A stretch of 64,000 nucleotides of DNA from Pycnopodia helianthoides (Eukaryota > Echinodermata > Asteroidea > Forcipulatida > Asteriidae), in contig CM063252.1 of NCBI GenBank assembly GCA_032158295.1, positions 18,992,036 through 19,056,035 of the forward strand, given 5' to 3'. The position numbers were made by a program, and so were the translations under genes. Of the stretch, positions 61,800 through 64,000 are shown piece by piece. The notes beneath the pieces were generated by a model. It was not told where the DNA came from and did no database searches. It saw nothing but the letters and a program-made list of their open reading frames with translations. The first letter of the stretch is position 1, and each line of letters starts with the position of its first letter.

Positions 61800-64000
61800 C
61801 AAGGTACAAAGTTCAATGGTGTAACACTTAGATGTTGGTCTGCAGAGGCTGGCAGCTTCAAGTCCTCCCGTTGGTTGAGCACACACATTAGGCAGGTGCT
61901 CTGGGTGAGAACCAATAGCTTTTTCCTGCTGGGTGATAAGGCGGCATTTATTACCTATACATGTCTACTCTATGCCTCATCAAATCCCTGGGAAAACTGT
62001 TTTGATGGGACGGAAGGAAAAGAGGAGCAAACAAGATTGAGCTGAGATGTAAAGTTACAGAGAGGAAGTAGGATGGAAGAAGGGATTGGGAAGATGGGAA
62101 TTACAAGAACATGATTTAAGAAAAGGCTGCTAATGTACCACTTTAACCCACATTCTAACTCCAAAGTTAGCCGGTAATTGAACCCATTTTCTGTATCCGG
62201 ACTCAGATGGGCACCATTGGATACTTCCATGTCATCATCTGTCCTCCCCTTCAGTAATCAGTACATGTACATACATCTGTATATGTATGGCCAATGTAAA
62301 GGCATCCATCCAACAACAATGTACCTAAATAATATCTCAAACCAAAATCCAACTGTATCAAAAAGTTTGCAGATTATCCACTAAATCTGTTTTTATCCAA
62401 ACTAAAACCAGCATCAAGATTAACCATTGCCAAACCCAATTTATGTGTCATCATTGATAGTAGAATACTGATGTAAAGCCTAGTATTTACCTAACTTCAA
62501 AATAGACCTAATCATGCATTGTAAAGCAATTTCATCCAATTCAAACCATAACCAATTCTACAAGTACCACGTATTACCAACCGCAGACATTCTACTAAAA
62601 GACAGCACAAAGCGAACAGTAGCCCAAGCTATTTGATTTGATGTACATTTAACGTGTATTCAGAGCACATGTATGTGATTAATGTAAAGTCCTACATATA
62701 CATTGTAAGTAAAATTCAAAGTGCACAGCATTGTCAACACAGCTTAGTCAACATACTCAGAGAAATTTATCAAATTTCACTTTTTGATATTGAAGACATG
62801 TGTCTACCGGATCAATGCCCACACATCTTTACATTATCACCTTGCTTTTTCTTATCCAACAAATTTCTTAGTGCTCCATGTTCTTACCATAAGCCCAAAA
62901 CGAATGTTGTGATGAAACATGATTAAATCCTGAGTTAACATAAAGTGTATTTCGTCACTCATTACTGCTTAAATCCCTCTTTCTTTTAGTTCAAGTTGCC
63001 ATTTACAATGCCAGATCATAATTCATCCTAAATCTTTAAAATGAAGCCTGTAGGAATTACTAACCTGCCCAGTAGTGACATGTGGTGATATGTGTGGCCA
63101 TGATCACACTAGTTATCACTCAGTAAAGTACAAGTTTGCTGACAGGGCAATGCCATCGCATGACATAAAATCTGACCAATATCAGACAAGTTTGGGCAGT
63201 GTCAATGTCAGAAATACAACAATCAAACAGACCATCATGAATTGACACACAACATTACGAAGGGTTTATTTAAAGGAAGGGCTTTGAGAGGCCATGTGGC
63301 TGAATTAAAAATTAACCAATATTTCTTTCAGTATAACAGCCCCATAAAATAGGAAATACCAGAGCTTAAAATTGAATTAAATAAAACATACAATAGACAA
63401 ACTTGGAGAGAAAAAAAACCTTGCTATCACAAAAATGACCTTTTAATGACTCAAAATATTTATGAAAAATAACTTGTTTAACTTTGGCTACAAGGCACAT
63501 GAGTAACAGCCTTCAACCACAAGATATGCACAGGAGTAGTAACTTAATAATACATTCATACACTTGTGATTAATGATCTTTCTATGCAATAAGCATCCAA
63601 AATTAAAGGAACAGCACAAGTCGGTTGGATTACCATTTTCTTGTTTTGTGCTTCTCATAGCCATTCATTTTTTAGGTGACTTGGTTCGTGTATAACAGTT
63701 TGATTACTGATACACCGACAACTAAACCATGGCCAGATAAGTTTGAATGTGAATTTTTTTTGCGTGAGAAAAACTTCCAGTACACAAAAAGAAAACACTG
63801 AGGCCTTGACCTACTCGATTATCATACTTATATTAACAAATCCAAATGTTTAACATAAGTTGTTAAAAAATGTGACATGGACTCGTTTAGATCACACTTT
63901 TAAGCCCCCTTTTGTTGGTGGAGAAACACATGGTCACAGTGCATACCACACCATAGCCCTCTACACACCACCACTCCAAGAGATTTCCCCTTTAAGAGCC
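61800..64000. other. non-coding stretch to window end
   Basis: No supported gene. At 63603 TTAAAGGAACA begins like the family 1 MITE, but the next bases and any right end do not match, so it is not called. Confidence 0.4.

Noticed and set aside
63603..63640. Another copy of the family 1 MITE
   Set aside because: Only TTAAAGGAACA matches; the rest of the end and the right end are absent.

Overview
The window looks like 64 kb of ordinary, AT-rich, gene-poor nuclear DNA from an animal, most likely a marine invertebrate deuterostome. Evidence for this is the lack of any long open frame on either strand, many interspersed repeats with transposon-type ends, several tRNA-derived SINE heads with pol III box A/box B motifs, and microsatellites. 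Three SINEs share a tRNA-Leu(CAA)-like head followed by a CAAGACA..CTA..ATTATTGCTT-type body. That style, and the frequent TGTACATGTACA palindromes, are what I associate with echinoderm (sea-star-like) genomes. This assignment rests on memory and not on a search. There are no bacterial operons, rRNA, intact tRNA genes or CRISPR arrays.

Protein coding. The longest Met-initiated frame is 131 codons. With an AT-rich composition, a few frames of 100 or more codons are expected by chance, so I do not treat the long frames as genes. I keep four short candidates at low confidence: a possible first coding exon on the minus strand at 1436-1462, with a good splice donor, whose gene would run off the left edge; an open frame at 33579-33782; an open frame at 43759-43995 that may continue a second frame just upstream through a frameshift; and a minus-strand frame at 61583-61789 with a strong hydrophobic segment. 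Most of the window is probably intron or intergenic DNA.

Mobile DNA is the best supported content. There are three families of non-autonomous TTAA-flanked elements (Kolobok- or piggyBac-like): 18595-18971 and 44121-44496, with a decayed third copy at 55285-55608; 40993-42266, which carries a SINE inside it; and a tandem dimer at 8021-8332. There is a 2.3 kb hAT-like element at 24802-27088, with a small inverted-repeat element just to its left. tRNA-derived repeats lie at 4920-5140 (minus), 17047, 36768, 41631, 53144 (minus), 55613 and 56347. A key relationship is that the decayed TTAA element at 55285 sits inside a repeat whose other copy, at 4920-5140 on the minus strand, still has an uninterrupted TTAA at the same place. 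The window therefore appears to contain both a filled and an empty insertion site.

Other structure includes a 63-nt hairpin (38000-38062) with a 14-bp perfect inner stem, several short perfect hairpins, an adjacent pair of palindromes resembling Rel/NF-kB and homeodomain sites (60825-60852), four complete TGACGTCA sites, short tandem duplications, and oligo-G tracts, four of which directly follow T7-T8 runs. I found no convincing new multi-gene system. The most informative items are the transposon relationships and the 38000 hairpin.
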